From Rhodocaloribacter sp964552015 (GTDB lineage Bacteria > Bacteroidota > Rhodothermia > Rhodothermales > ISCAR-4553): DNA of 64,000 bases. This document shows positions 46,629 through 54,797 of the stretch, piece by piece. The first letter of the stretch is position 1. Each line of letters opens with the position of its first letter. The DNA is taken from NCBI GenBank assembly GCA_964552015.1, contig CAZKFR010000004.1, positions 39,251 through 103,250 on the forward strand. The letters are read 5' to 3'. A model generated the notes under the pieces. The model was given only the letters and a program-made list of their open reading frames with translations. It was not told the origin of the DNA and ran no database searches. The position numbers were made by a program, and so were the translations under genes.

Positions 46629-47390
46629 ATGGAAATTCTCGGCATCGACATCGGCGGGTCGGGCGTCAAAGGCGCCCCGGTGGACATCGAGAACGGGAAA
46701 CTGCTGGCCGAGCGCCACCGGATCAAGACGCCCAAGCCCGCCACCCCGCAGGCCATTGCCGGCGTCGTGGCGAAGATAGCCCGCCATTTTGCCTGGACGG
46801 GACCGATCGGCTGCGCCCTGCCGGCCCGGGTCAAGCACGGCGTCGCCCTGACGGCGGCCAACATCGACAAGGGCTGGATCGGCACGAACGCCGCGCGACT
46901 CATCGACGAAGCAACCGGCTGCCCGACGTTCGTGCTCAACGATGCCGACGCAGCCGGCGTGGCCGAGATGGCCTTCGGTGCCGGGCGTGGCCGGCACGAC
47001 TACGTGCTCGTACTCACCGTCGGTACCGGCATCGGTTCGGCGCTGTTCATCCATCAGACGCTGGTCCCCAACACCGAACTGGGACACCTCGAACTCGACG
47101 GGCACGACGCCGAATCCCGCGCCTCCGACGCGGCCCGGAAACGCGAAGACCTGAGCTGGCATGCCTGGGCCAGGCGCTTCCAGCGCTACCTGTCGCATGT
47201 CGAATTCCTCCTGGCTCCCGACCTCATCATCATCGGTGGAGGCGTCAGCCGCCCGAAGAAATGGGCCAAATTCGGCGACCGGCTCCAGACGCAGGCCGAA
47301 CTCATGCCGGCGCTCCTGCAGAACGAAGCCGGCATCATCGGGGCTGCCTACAGTGCACGGGTTCTCCTCGAACCGGAGGTCACCCGCTGA
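46629..47390 (+). CDS. ppgK: polyphosphate glucokinase (ROK family)
   Basis: 253 residues. ROK/actin-like ATPase fold with phosphate-1 motif GIDIGGSGVKGA, the Asp catalytic region VLNDADAAG, the phosphate-2 motif TVGTGIGSALF, and LVPNTELGHLEL, which is typical of polyphosphate glucokinases rather than general ROK sugar kinases. It phosphorylates glucose using polyphosphate (and ATP). The ppk1 gene lies 2.4 kb upstream on the other strand. Confidence 0.9.
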   Translation: MEILGIDIGGSGVKGAPVDIENGKLLAERHRIKTPKPATPQAIAGVVAKIARHFAWTGPIGCALPARVKHGVALTAANIDKGWIGTNAARLIDEATGCPTFVLNDADAAGVAEMAFGAGRGRHDYVLVLTVGTGIGSALFIHQTLVPNTELGHLELDGHDAESRASDAARKREDLSWHAWARRFQRYLSHVEFLLAPDLIIIGGGVSRPKKWAKFGDRLQTQAELMPALLQNEAGIIGAAYSARVLLEPEVTR

Positions 47391-47586
47391 TCCCGGGCAC
47401 GTCGTTGCGCGATGGGCAATGGCCTGCCCGCGTCTCCTCCTCTGCATCCCGCATCCATCCGGGAAAAATACCCACACCTCGTTGGGGAAGCGCCCTATTT
47501 ACCAGCCCGGCATGGTACCCGATCTTTCGAACAACCCTGCAGCAGTAGGGTAAGGGGGTTTCGACATAACGGGATGATCACCTTTC

Positions 47587-47602
47587 GTTCACCCAGGTGA
47601 AC
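47587..47602. promoter_or_regulatory. 16-base palindrome, possible operator
   Basis: GTTCACCCAGGTGAAC has seven-base perfect arms around a CA/CC centre. It lies in front of the candidate RNA region and could bind a dimeric regulator; there is no other evidence. Confidence 0.35.
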
Positions 47603-47658
47603 AGGTACATACCGTTTGCGTAGGAAAGCGATCGCGGTTGTAGGTACGATCCTTTCCG

Positions 47659-47758
47659 NNNNNNNNNNNNNNNNNNNNNNNNNNNNNNNNNNNNNNNNNN
47701 NNNNNNNNNNNNNNNNNNNNNNNNNNNNNNNNNNNNNNNNNNNNNNNNNNNNNNNNNN
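47659..47758. other. assembly gap (100 N) with 55-base duplicated flanks
   Basis: Bases 47604-47658 and 47759-47813 are identical over 55 positions and directly abut the N run on each side. This is consistent with unmerged contig ends overlapping by one 55-mer, so probably nothing is missing. Confidence 0.88.
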
Positions 47759-47833
47759 GGTACATACCGTTTGCGTAGGAAAGCGATCGCGGTTGTAGGT
47801 ACGATCCTTTCCGCTCGTTACGCAGTATCTGTG

Positions 47834-48028
47834 ATGTGCAGTTGGTCCTGAAACGGTTGTTCTCCCAGGCGGTCCCCGACGCTGTGAGCGGGTTCGTTCC
47901 CCACACGACGCCCTGGTGTAGACGTTTCAGGTGCACACCCTACGGGGAAAGCCCCTCCGGGAGCCGTTCGTGATCCGAAGCAGTACGTGCGGATAACGAC
48001 GGCTGAGGTCCCGGAGGGGCTTTTCTTT
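47834..48028 (+). ncRNA. candidate structured non-coding RNA ending in terminator
   Basis: Two consecutive folded parts. The first (47834-47937) is a long interrupted hairpin: TGTGCA with TGCACA outside, CCTGAAACG with CGTTTCAGG next, then CCAGGCG with CGCCCTGG, and CCCG/CGGG near the tip. The second (47948-48024) pairs AAAGCCCCTCCGGGA with TCCCGGAGGGGCTTTT, has an inner arm GCCGTT/AACGACGGC, and ends in CTTTTCTTTT, so it reads as a terminator on the plus strand. No reading frame fits. The size (about 190 bases) is in the range of 6S-type RNAs, but the two-part fold and lack of known signature prevent naming. Confidence 0.5.
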
Positions 48029-48083
48029 TGTCCTCGTTCGCGCACCGGGGCGCCGCGGGCGAGAGGCCCCGCGCCGCCGCCCG

Positions 48084-48623
48084 TCAACGGAGCACCGTCA
48101 CCACGTCCGGTGCCACGAACGCCGAGGGAAAGCGTTGTTTGATCAGCGCGAGGAGTCGATCGGCCGCCTCCCGGTCGGTAAAGTCCCCGACGCGGACGCG
48201 GTAGTACGGCTGGTGATAGGTCACGTAGACGGACAGGTCGCTAACAGGCCGTTCTTCCTGGGGTAGCGAGGCCCACCATGCCAGCACATCCGCCTCGGCC
48301 TGAAAGGCTTCTTCCTTGTTGAGCGACTGCTGGATCTGGATCCGATACCCCTGCACGAGCTGCTCGACCCCTGCGCCGGCCTGCCCCTGCATCAACTCGC
48401 GGGGCACATCGTGTTCGACGGTGGCCGTCCGGATGATCGGTTCATCCACATAGGGCGTCGGATCGAAGTCTTCGAAGTCGGCCAGCGTATAGGTGGGCCG
48501 TTCGGTGTCATCGCCCGTGGTATCGGTAGCCGCCCGCCCACCCGAGCAGGCGGCCCACATCACCGTACACAGCACGAGGGCCCCTAACACACCGGCCCGG
48601 CGGATCTTCGTTTCGTCGATCAT
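48084..48623 (-). CDS. SPOR domain lipoprotein
   Basis: 179 residues. Lipoprotein signal (GALVLCTVMWAACSGG), an acidic linker, and a C-terminal SPOR domain of about 75 residues: GYRIQIQQSLNKEEAFQAEA, VYVTYHQPYYRVRVGDFTDR, AADRLLALIKQRFPSAFV. SPOR domains bind denuded peptidoglycan glycan and are often at the division site. It lies nine bases after deoC and is probably cotranscribed. Confidence 0.88.
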   Translation of the reverse strand: MIDETKIRRAGVLGALVLCTVMWAACSGGRAATDTTGDDTERPTYTLADFEDFDPTPYVDEPIIRTATVEHDVPRELMQGQAGAGVEQLVQGYRIQIQQSLNKEEAFQAEADVLAWWASLPQEERPVSDLSVYVTYHQPYYRVRVGDFTDREAADRLLALIKQRFPSAFVAPDVVTVLR

Positions 48624-48632
48624 GACCGTCCC

Positions 48633-49502
48633 TCAATAGCCATCTCCACCGGAGACGATGCCTCGGATGATCTCCACCGAAGCACTGGCGCCGATCCGGT
48701 TCGCCCCGTGCGCCACCATCGTCTCGGCGTCTTCGCGGGAGCGCACGCCGCCCGAGGCCTTCACCCCCATCCCCTGCCCGACGACGCGGCGCAGGAGCGC
48801 CACATCGGCCGCCGTGGCACCACCGCGGGAGAACCCGGTGGACGTCTTGACGAAGTCGGCGCCCGCATTCTGAGCGAGCACGGCAGCAATGACCTTCTCC
48901 TCGTCCGTGAGCAGGGCCGTCTCCAGGATGACCTTGACCACGATGCGACGATCCCGGCCCGCCTGCCGGGCCACCTTCACCACCGCCCGGATGTCTTCCT
49001 CGACGTAGGCATAGGCTTCGCTTTTGAGCTTGCCGATGTTCAGCACCATGTCGAGCTCGCTGGCACCGTCGCGGATGGCCTGTTCGGCCTCGAACGCTTT
49101 CGTGGCCGTCTGCGTCGCCCCGAGGGGAAAGCCGATGACCGTGCAAACGGCCACCGGTGAGCCCCGCAGTTCCTCGGCCGCCAGGGGCACGTAGCAGGGG
49201 TTGACGCACACGGAGGCAAAACAATACCGCCGTGCTTCCTCGCAGAGTCGCCGTACCTGGGCTTCGGTCGTCTCCGGCTTCAGCGCCGTATGGTCGATCA
49301 TCCGGGCCAGAGGGGGGGCCAGCCTGCAGGCATCGAACCCCATCTGCTCCGGCTTATCGGCACAGACGCCAAAACGACACGCCCCCGCGTTGACCATGCG
49401 CTGCAGGGCCATCTGCAACACACTGTCGACCTCCCCTCCCTGCCTGGCCTGTAGCCGGGACGTCAGGCGACGTACGATCTGATCTTTATCGTGTTCATTC
49501 AT
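48633..49502 (-). CDS. deoC: deoxyribose-phosphate aldolase
   Basis: 289 residues, with a 65-residue N-terminal extension before the TIM-barrel core. Core motifs: MIDHTALKPETTEAQ, VCVNPCYVP, GFPLGATQTATKAFEA, ELDMVLNIG, VKVILETALLTDEE and the Schiff-base lysine in GADFVKTSTGFS, then GVKASGGVRSREDAE. It splits 2-deoxyribose-5-phosphate into glyceraldehyde-3-phosphate and acetaldehyde. Followed by the SPOR lipoprotein gene. Confidence 0.95.
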   Translation of the reverse strand: MNEHDKDQIVRRLTSRLQARQGGEVDSVLQMALQRMVNAGACRFGVCADKPEQMGFDACRLAPPLARMIDHTALKPETTEAQVRRLCEEARRYCFASVCVNPCYVPLAAEELRGSPVAVCTVIGFPLGATQTATKAFEAEQAIRDGASELDMVLNIGKLKSEAYAYVEEDIRAVVKVARQAGRDRRIVVKVILETALLTDEEKVIAAVLAQNAGADFVKTSTGFSRGGATAADVALLRRVVGQGMGVKASGGVRSREDAETMVAHGANRIGASASVEIIRGIVSGGDGY

Positions 49503-49614
49503 CCCTGTCTCGGTCCATGTGGGAACGAACCCATCCGCCGGCCCATCCGCCGGTCATGGCCTGCGTTGTCTGAACTCCGGCAATATAGGAATCCGATGGC
49601 ACTCGAGAACAGCG

Positions 49615-50547
49615 CTATGCCGCGAACAGGTTCCAGGCGGCGGGTATAACGGAAAATTCTACGTCCGTGGCCCGCAGGGTGAGCCCTTCGCCATCGGCAT
49701 GGAGCGGCAGCGGAATGGAGGACTGCACATGAAAGGCAGGCAGGCGGTACCGGCACACCTCGGGCGCCGATTCATGCCGCCCCCGAAAGGCCCGGGGTAA
49801 CACGCTCAGGATACGCATGGCCGAGGCGGCCCGGATGATGACGAGATCCAGCACCCCGTCCCGCAGGTCGGCACCGGGGGCCAGCTGCATACCTCCGCCT
49901 GCATACGCCCCGTTGGCTGCGCTGACGAACAGTACGACGCCCTCGAACAGCACCCGCCCGGGAGCTTCCCACGTCCCCTCACGTACCCGCAGGACAGGTT
50001 CCGGGCGTCCCCGTAACGCCGTAAGGACGGAGGCGGCATAGGCCCATCGCCCCAGGTAGGGGCGTAGCCGGGACGCCGCCCCGGCCACGTGCGCGTCGAA
50101 CCCCACCCCGGACACGTTCAGGAAGTAGCGTGTACCCTCGCCCGCCGGCCCTCGCCAACGGACTCTCCCGCCATCGACAGGCACGGCTTGCAGGTGGGGC
50201 ATCCGGGCGATCGCCCGAAACGGATCGCGCGGCAAACCGAGACTCCGCACATAATCGTTGCCCGTTCCGAAGGGGATGATTCCCAGGTCGGGCGACGCAC
50301 CGAGGCCTTTCAGGACATTGCCGACCCGGTGCAGCGTCCCGTCCCCTCCCACGACGAACAATACCGGCGCAGCGGCAGCCCGGGCCACCTCGTCCGCGAG
50401 CGCCTCGGGACTAGCGGAGACAAACCAGTCCGGGGCATAGCCGGCACGACGGAGGGCGGCATCGAGGGCTTCCCGTTGCCGAGCCGCGGCCCCGCTGCCC
50501 GCCGCCGGGTTCAAGATACAGGCACAGTCCATAACCACCTCGGGCAT
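49615..50547 (-). CDS. diacylglycerol/lipid kinase family protein
   Basis: 310 residues from the ATG at 50547. DAGK catalytic motif FVVGGDGTLHRVGN, the first block ILNPAAGSG, IIPFGTGNDYVRSLGLP and the C-terminal LPLHADGEGL, as in YegS/DgkB-type lipid kinases. It phosphorylates diacylglycerol or a related lipid. The codons above 50547 are antisense to the BtuF gene. The BtuF-like gene diverges from it with at most about 91 bases between starts. Confidence 0.9.
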   Translation of the reverse strand: MPEVVMDCACILNPAAGSGAAARQREALDAALRRAGYAPDWFVSASPEALADEVARAAAAPVLFVVGGDGTLHRVGNVLKGLGASPDLGIIPFGTGNDYVRSLGLPRDPFRAIARMPHLQAVPVDGGRVRWRGPAGEGTRYFLNVSGVGFDAHVAGAASRLRPYLGRWAYAASVLTALRGRPEPVLRVREGTWEAPGRVLFEGVVLFVSAANGAYAGGGMQLAPGADLRDGVLDLVIIRAASAMRILSVLPRAFRGRHESAPEVCRYRLPAFHVQSSIPLPLHADGEGLTLRATDVEFSVIPAAWNLFAA

Positions 50548-50638
50548 GAAGGATCGGCAAACATACGGTAGAGGCTGTATTTTGGAAAACGGAATCCGCA
50601 TCTTGCGTCCCGGTTTTCCACCTACCCCGAAACGGCCC

Positions 50639-51565
50639 GTGCGACGCCTTGCCCTGCTTCTCCTTCTCGGTCTGGCCGTGATGGCCGGTACGGCCGGCTG
50701 CTCCGAGCGGCCGGCTCCTCCGGAGGCCCCCTCCACCTTCACGGACGATCTGGGCCGGACGGTCCAGCTGCCGCCCACCATCGGGCGCATCGTGACCGTG
50801 GCGCCCAGCCTGACGGAAATCGTCTTTGCAGCCGGTGCCGGGTCGCGCCTCGTGGGCGTCACGACGGCAGACGACTATCCCCCTGCCGTGGACACCTTGC
50901 CCCGCTTCTCGGCACTACCGATGAATTTCGAGGCGGTGGCGGCCCTCCGCCCGGACGTGGTGCTGGCCACCACGCAGATCAACAACCCGAGGGATGCCGA
51001 GACCTTCGCCGCCCTGGGCATTCCGATGCTTTTCTTCTCGTTCCGCCGCCTGGAAGACGTCCCCCGGGTGCTCCGTCGGATCGGGGAGGTGCTCGACACG
51101 GAGGAGGTAGCCCACGCCGCCGCCCGCACCTTCGAGGATCGCCTGGCCGGTCTGCGTGCCCGTACCGATACCCTTACCGACCGCCCCCGCGTGCTTTTCC
51201 TCATCGGCGACGAGACCCTCTTTGCCTTCGGCCGGGAGAGTTACATCCACACGCTGATCGAGGTTGCCGGCGGCACGAGCCTCACCCGCGACCTGCCGAC
51301 CGAAGCCCCCATCCTCAGCGACGAGTTCGTCCTGACCCACCCGCCCGACGTGATCGTCGGCACCTTCGGCGAGAACTACGATCCGGCGCGCCTCCTCGCC
51401 GCGCATCCGACCTGGCACCTGCTACCGGCCGTCCGGGAAGGCCGTATCTACAGCTTTGCCCCCGACCTATTCCTGCGTCCGGGCCCGCGCCTGGTGGACG
51501 GAGCCTGCCTGCTGGCACGTCGTCTTCATCCGTCGTTGCCGCTGCCCTCCGAGGTCTGCCCATGA
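50639..51565 (+). CDS. ABC transporter substrate-binding lipoprotein (BtuF/FepB-like)
   Basis: 308 residues if the GTG at 50639 is the start, which gives a clean lipoprotein signal (RRLALLLLLGLAVMAGTAGC). An ATG at 50546 would add 31 residues and overlap the divergent kinase start. The domain follows the helical-backbone metal-receptor family: FTDDLGRTVQLPPTIGRIV, APSLTEIVFAAGAGSRLVGV, RPDVVLATTQIN. It captures vitamin B12 or iron-siderophore in the periplasm. Its stop overlaps the permease start by four bases. Confidence 0.85.
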   Translation: MRRLALLLLLGLAVMAGTAGCSERPAPPEAPSTFTDDLGRTVQLPPTIGRIVTVAPSLTEIVFAAGAGSRLVGVTTADDYPPAVDTLPRFSALPMNFEAVAALRPDVVLATTQINNPRDAETFAALGIPMLFFSFRRLEDVPRVLRRIGEVLDTEEVAHAAARTFEDRLAGLRARTDTLTDRPRVLFLIGDETLFAFGRESYIHTLIEVAGGTSLTRDLPTEAPILSDEFVLTHPPDVIVGTFGENYDPARLLAAHPTWHLLPAVREGRIYSFAPDLFLRPGPRLVDGACLLARRLHPSLPLPSEVCP

Positions 51566-52584
51566 GGAAGACCCCCATCCTCCTCGCCGGACTGGCCGCC
51601 CTGACGTGTGCCTCGATGGCCATCGCGGTCTCTTTCGGAAGCGAGCCGATCTCCCTGCGCGACATCGCCCACGTAGTGCGTTACCGTCTACTGGGCGGTG
51701 CCGCGCCCGACCCCGTCGTGGATCAGATCGTGTGGTTCCTTCGAATGCCACGCGTCCTCCTGGCCATGATCGTGGGTGGCGGGCTGGCCGTCATCGGCGT
51801 GGCCATGCAGGCGCTGGTTCGCAACCCGCTGGCCGAACCCTACATCCTGGGTATCTCGAGCGGTGCCTCGGCCGGCGCCTCCCTCTTCTATCTGGGCCTG
51901 CTTCCGCCGCTGATTTCCCGCACGCTGACGATGCCGCTGGCCGCTTTTCTCGGCGGCTGGCTGTCCCTTTCGGTCGTCTACCTGGTCGCCCGCACGAACG
52001 GCCGCCTCTCCGTCGCCCGGTTGCTGCTGGCCGGCGTCGCCATGTCGGCCCTGATGGCGTCGATCACGTCGTTCGTCACCCTCGTCTCGCCGGACCCCAA
52101 CCGGTTGCGGGCGGTGCTGTTCTGGTTGCTCGGATCGCTCAACGGCACCCACTGGGCGCACGTCCCCCTTCCCGCCGTGGCTTCGCTGGGCGGCCTGGTG
52201 ACCATGATGGCCCTGGCCCGGCCGCTGGACGCCCTCCTGACGGGTGAAGAGCCCGCCCGGAGCCTGGGCGTCCCCGTCGAGACGGTCAAGCGGCTGCTGA
52301 TCCTGCTGGCCGCCCTCGTAACCGGTACGCTCGTGGCGTTCTCCGGCGCCATCGGCTTCGTGGGCCTGATCGTCCCGCACACCGTACGAGCGCTCGTCGG
52401 CGTGGCGCACCGCCGGGTCATCCCGGCCAGTTTCATGGCCGGTGCCCTGTTCCTGCTCTGGGCCGATCTCGGTGCCCGTGCCCTGCTGCCCTCGCAGGAT
52501 TTTCCGGTCGGTATCATCACGGCCCTGGCCGGCGTCCCCTTTTTCCTGATTCTGCTCCGCCGCTCCACGTATCGGTTCGGATAG
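51562..52584 (+). CDS. FecCD/BtuC family ABC permease
   Basis: 340 residues, about nine or ten membrane helices. Family motifs: RMPRVLLAMIVGGGLAVIGV, QALVRNPLAEPYILGISSGA, and GAIGFVGLIVPHTVRALVG near the cytoplasmic coupling loop. It forms the channel for cobalamin or ferric-siderophore import with the upstream binding protein. Its ATG overlaps the BtuF stop (ATGA). No ATPase gene follows; the next gene is a prenyl synthase, so the BtuD/FecE component must be encoded elsewhere. Confidence 0.9.
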   Translation: MRKTPILLAGLAALTCASMAIAVSFGSEPISLRDIAHVVRYRLLGGAAPDPVVDQIVWFLRMPRVLLAMIVGGGLAVIGVAMQALVRNPLAEPYILGISSGASAGASLFYLGLLPPLISRTLTMPLAAFLGGWLSLSVVYLVARTNGRLSVARLLLAGVAMSALMASITSFVTLVSPDPNRLRAVLFWLLGSLNGTHWAHVPLPAVASLGGLVTMMALARPLDALLTGEEPARSLGVPVETVKRLLILLAALVTGTLVAFSGAIGFVGLIVPHTVRALVGVAHRRVIPASFMAGALFLLWADLGARALLPSQDFPVGIITALAGVPFFLILLRRSTYRFG

Positions 52585-52690
52585 CCTCGCGAAACCACGG
52601 CCTCCCCAGGACCGTTTCCGCCAAACTTCCCCCTCCGAGCGGCGTATATGCGCTACCAGGTTTCAAAAAAAACTGAAAACCACGTCGTAC

Positions 52691-53725
52691 ATGCCCGAGA
52701 TCACGCCGGCGGCACCCGGTGAGGCGGTTCCGGCGACACGCCCCCTGAGGCACCACGTCACGCTGAACGACGTGCGGCGCCCCGTCGAGGCCGAACTCGA
52801 CCACTTCCATCGCTATTTCCGCGAGGCGATGCGCACCGACGTAGGCCTGCTCGACCGCGTCATCCGGTATGTGCTCCGGCAGAAGGGCAAACGCATCCGT
52901 CCGATCCTCGTACTCCTTTCGGCCAAAGTCTGCGGCGGGATCACGGAGACGAGCTACCGGGGCGCGGCGCTCGTCGAACTGTTGCACACGGCCACGCTGA
53001 TCCATGACGACGTCGTGGACGACGCCGAACGGCGCCGCGGCTTCTTTTCGATCAATGCGCTCTGGAAGAACAAGATCGCCGTCCTGCTGGGCGATTTCCT
53101 CCTGAGCCGCGGCCTGCTCCTGGCCCTCGACCACCGGGACTACGACCTCCTGCACACCGTCTCGGACGCCGTCCGCCGCATGAGCGAGGGGGAGTTGCTT
53201 CAGATCGAGAAAACCCGTCACCTGGACATCGACGAGGCCACCTATTTCCGCATCATCTCGGACAAGACCGCCTCGCTCATCTCGGCCTGCACGACCTGCG
53301 GCGCCATCAGTGCCACGGACGACACGGAGACGATCGAGCGCATGCGCACCCTCGGAGAAAAACTCGGGCTGGCGTTCCAGATCCGGGACGACCTGTTCGA
53401 CTTCGGGGTCAAGGACGTGGGCAAACCGCTCGGGATCGACCTGCAGGAGAAGAAGATCACGCTCCCGCTCATTCATGCCCTGCGCGAAGCCCCGGCCGAC
53501 GAACAGCGGCGCATCCTGAAGATCGTCCGTAAGAAGCGAAAGAGCCGCGAGGATATCCGCACGGTAGGTCGGTTCGTGGCCGAGCGCGGCGGCCTCGATT
53601 ACGCTCGCTCGCGCATGGAAGCCCTGGCCGAAGAAGCCCGGACGCTCCTCGGCGCCTTCCCCCCGACGGACGCCCGCGAGGCGCTGCTCGACCTCGCCAC
53701 GTTCATCGTCCGCCGCCAGACCTGA
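52691..53725 (+). CDS. polyprenyl diphosphate synthase
   Basis: 344 residues. First Asp-rich motif HDDVVDDAERRRG (about 105-117), second QIRDDLFDFG (about 231-240), and GKRIRPILVLLSAKV near the start. It chains isopentenyl diphosphate units on an allylic primer. Residues before the first motif (LIHDDVVD preceded by small side chains) fit a long-chain type, probably making the quinone side chain, although chain length is an inference. It stands 106 bases after the permease gene. Confidence 0.93.
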   Translation: MPEITPAAPGEAVPATRPLRHHVTLNDVRRPVEAELDHFHRYFREAMRTDVGLLDRVIRYVLRQKGKRIRPILVLLSAKVCGGITETSYRGAALVELLHTATLIHDDVVDDAERRRGFFSINALWKNKIAVLLGDFLLSRGLLLALDHRDYDLLHTVSDAVRRMSEGELLQIEKTRHLDIDEATYFRIISDKTASLISACTTCGAISATDDTETIERMRTLGEKLGLAFQIRDDLFDFGVKDVGKPLGIDLQEKKITLPLIHALREAPADEQRRILKIVRKKRKSREDIRTVGRFVAERGGLDYARSRMEALAEEARTLLGAFPPTDAREALLDLATFIVRRQT

Positions 53726-53810
53726 GCCGCCGCTTCTACGGACAGCGCCCTCGTCTTCCTCTCCCCGACGCCTTTCCTCCGCCTCTAGCTCGTTTCTTTT
53801 CCACGTACAC

Positions 53811-54554
53811 ATGCCAACGCTTCATCTGCTGGGTACCGGAGCCGCCCTCACGGATCCTCACCGCCACACGTCCATGCTGGCCTTCACGGGCGAGACGGGC
53901 ACCTTCGTCGTGGATTGCGGCGGGGATGTGATCCAGCGCCTGCTGGCCGCGGGCCTGCCCCTCGACCGCCTCACGGGCCTGTTCATCACCCACGAACACC
54001 CGGACCATGTGAGCGGCTTCCCGCTCTTCATCGAGAAGATCTGGCTGGCCGGCCGAAAAGCTCCATTGCCGGTCTACGGCATCGCGCCGGCCCTCGAACA
54101 GGCTCGACGCTGCCTGACGGTCTTCGACCTCGACGGCTGGGACATCCCCGAACTGCGCTGGACCGAGATCCCGTATGCCGAGGGAGCCCTCGTCTTCGAA
54201 GACGACGCCTTCCGGGTCACGGCTGCGCCCGGCAAACACTCCGTACCCGCCGTGGGACTTCGCGTGGCGAGCAAAACGAGCGGCCGCGTGGTGACCTACT
54301 CGGGGGACACCGCCCCCTGTGCGTCGATCACCCGGCTTGCCGCCGGGGCCGACCTGCTCGTCCATGAGGCCACCGGCAATGACTACGGCCACACCCACGC
54401 TCCGGAGGCCGCCCGCATCGCGGCCGAGGCCGGCGTTCGCCGCCTGGTGCTGACCCACCTTCCCCCCGGCCTCACCGACCCCGACCTGACCGAAGCCCGG
54501 ACCATTTTCCCCGCCACCGAACTGGCTGTCGAGCTCGGCGCCTATCCGTTCTGA
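53811..54554 (+). CDS. MBL-fold metal-dependent hydrolase (RNase Z-like)
   Basis: 247 residues. Metallo-beta-lactamase fold with the metal motif FITHEHPDHVSGFPLF, the second-site residues in APGKHSVPAVGLRV and TYSGDTAPC, and VHEATGN plus LTHLPPG toward the end. It resembles tRNase Z family phosphodiesterases, but the exosite arm of true RNase Z is not visible, so tRNA processing is not assured. Confidence 0.85.
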   Translation: MPTLHLLGTGAALTDPHRHTSMLAFTGETGTFVVDCGGDVIQRLLAAGLPLDRLTGLFITHEHPDHVSGFPLFIEKIWLAGRKAPLPVYGIAPALEQARRCLTVFDLDGWDIPELRWTEIPYAEGALVFEDDAFRVTAAPGKHSVPAVGLRVASKTSGRVVTYSGDTAPCASITRLAAGADLLVHEATGNDYGHTHAPEAARIAAEAGVRRLVLTHLPPGLTDPDLTEARTIFPATELAVELGAYPF

Positions 54555-54681
54555 ACCCGATATCTGCGCCGTCGCATCCCGCCCCCCCGAGCGGGCCCAT
54601 CTTCCCCCCGTCAGGACCGCTCGGGGCTTGCGCTTTCGAGCGGAACCGCCTATCCTCTGTGAAGGAATTGCAAAGCCTCCC

Positions 54682-54708
54682 TTTAAGAAACCTTTCGCCC
54701 GACGATAC
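54682..54708 (+). promoter_or_regulatory. FliA (sigma-28)-like promoter upstream of the 54798 gene
   Basis: TTTAAG (54682-54687), 13 bases, GACGATAC (54701-54708), 90 bases before the ATG. The string CCGACGATAC is shared exactly with the site in front of flagellin 1, and GACGATAC matches six of eight bases of the enteric FliA -10 (GCCGATAA). The spacer is two bases shorter than the enteric norm. Confidence 0.5.
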
Positions 54709-54797
54709 ACTCATTAATTACAGCAGCCTGTTACCCCACGCGATTCGGTTGGAAAGAAACCGTACGTCCCTGTTTCGCCGAAAAAACGCGACGCGCC

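Larger units (their letters stand above)
47391..48083. other. intergenic region with N gap and candidate RNA
   Basis: 693 bases without a protein gene. Contents: a 16-base palindrome GTTCACCCAGGTGAAC (47587-47602); a 55-base sequence present twice around the 100 N run (47604-47658 and 47759-47813) that can form a stem GGAAAG/CTTTCC; and the structured candidate RNA with terminator at 47834-48028. If the duplication is an assembly artefact, the real spacer is about 538 bases. Confidence 0.75.

Noticed and set aside
47604..47813. 55-base direct duplication as target-site duplication of a mobile element
   Set aside because: The same 55-base length appears at three unrelated gaps and always touches the N run; assembly overlap explains it better, and target-site duplications are rarely so long.
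47834..48028. Identification of the folded region as 6S RNA, RNase P RNA or SRP RNA
   Set aside because: Length alone fits some of them, but the conserved sequence signatures I know for these RNAs are not visible.
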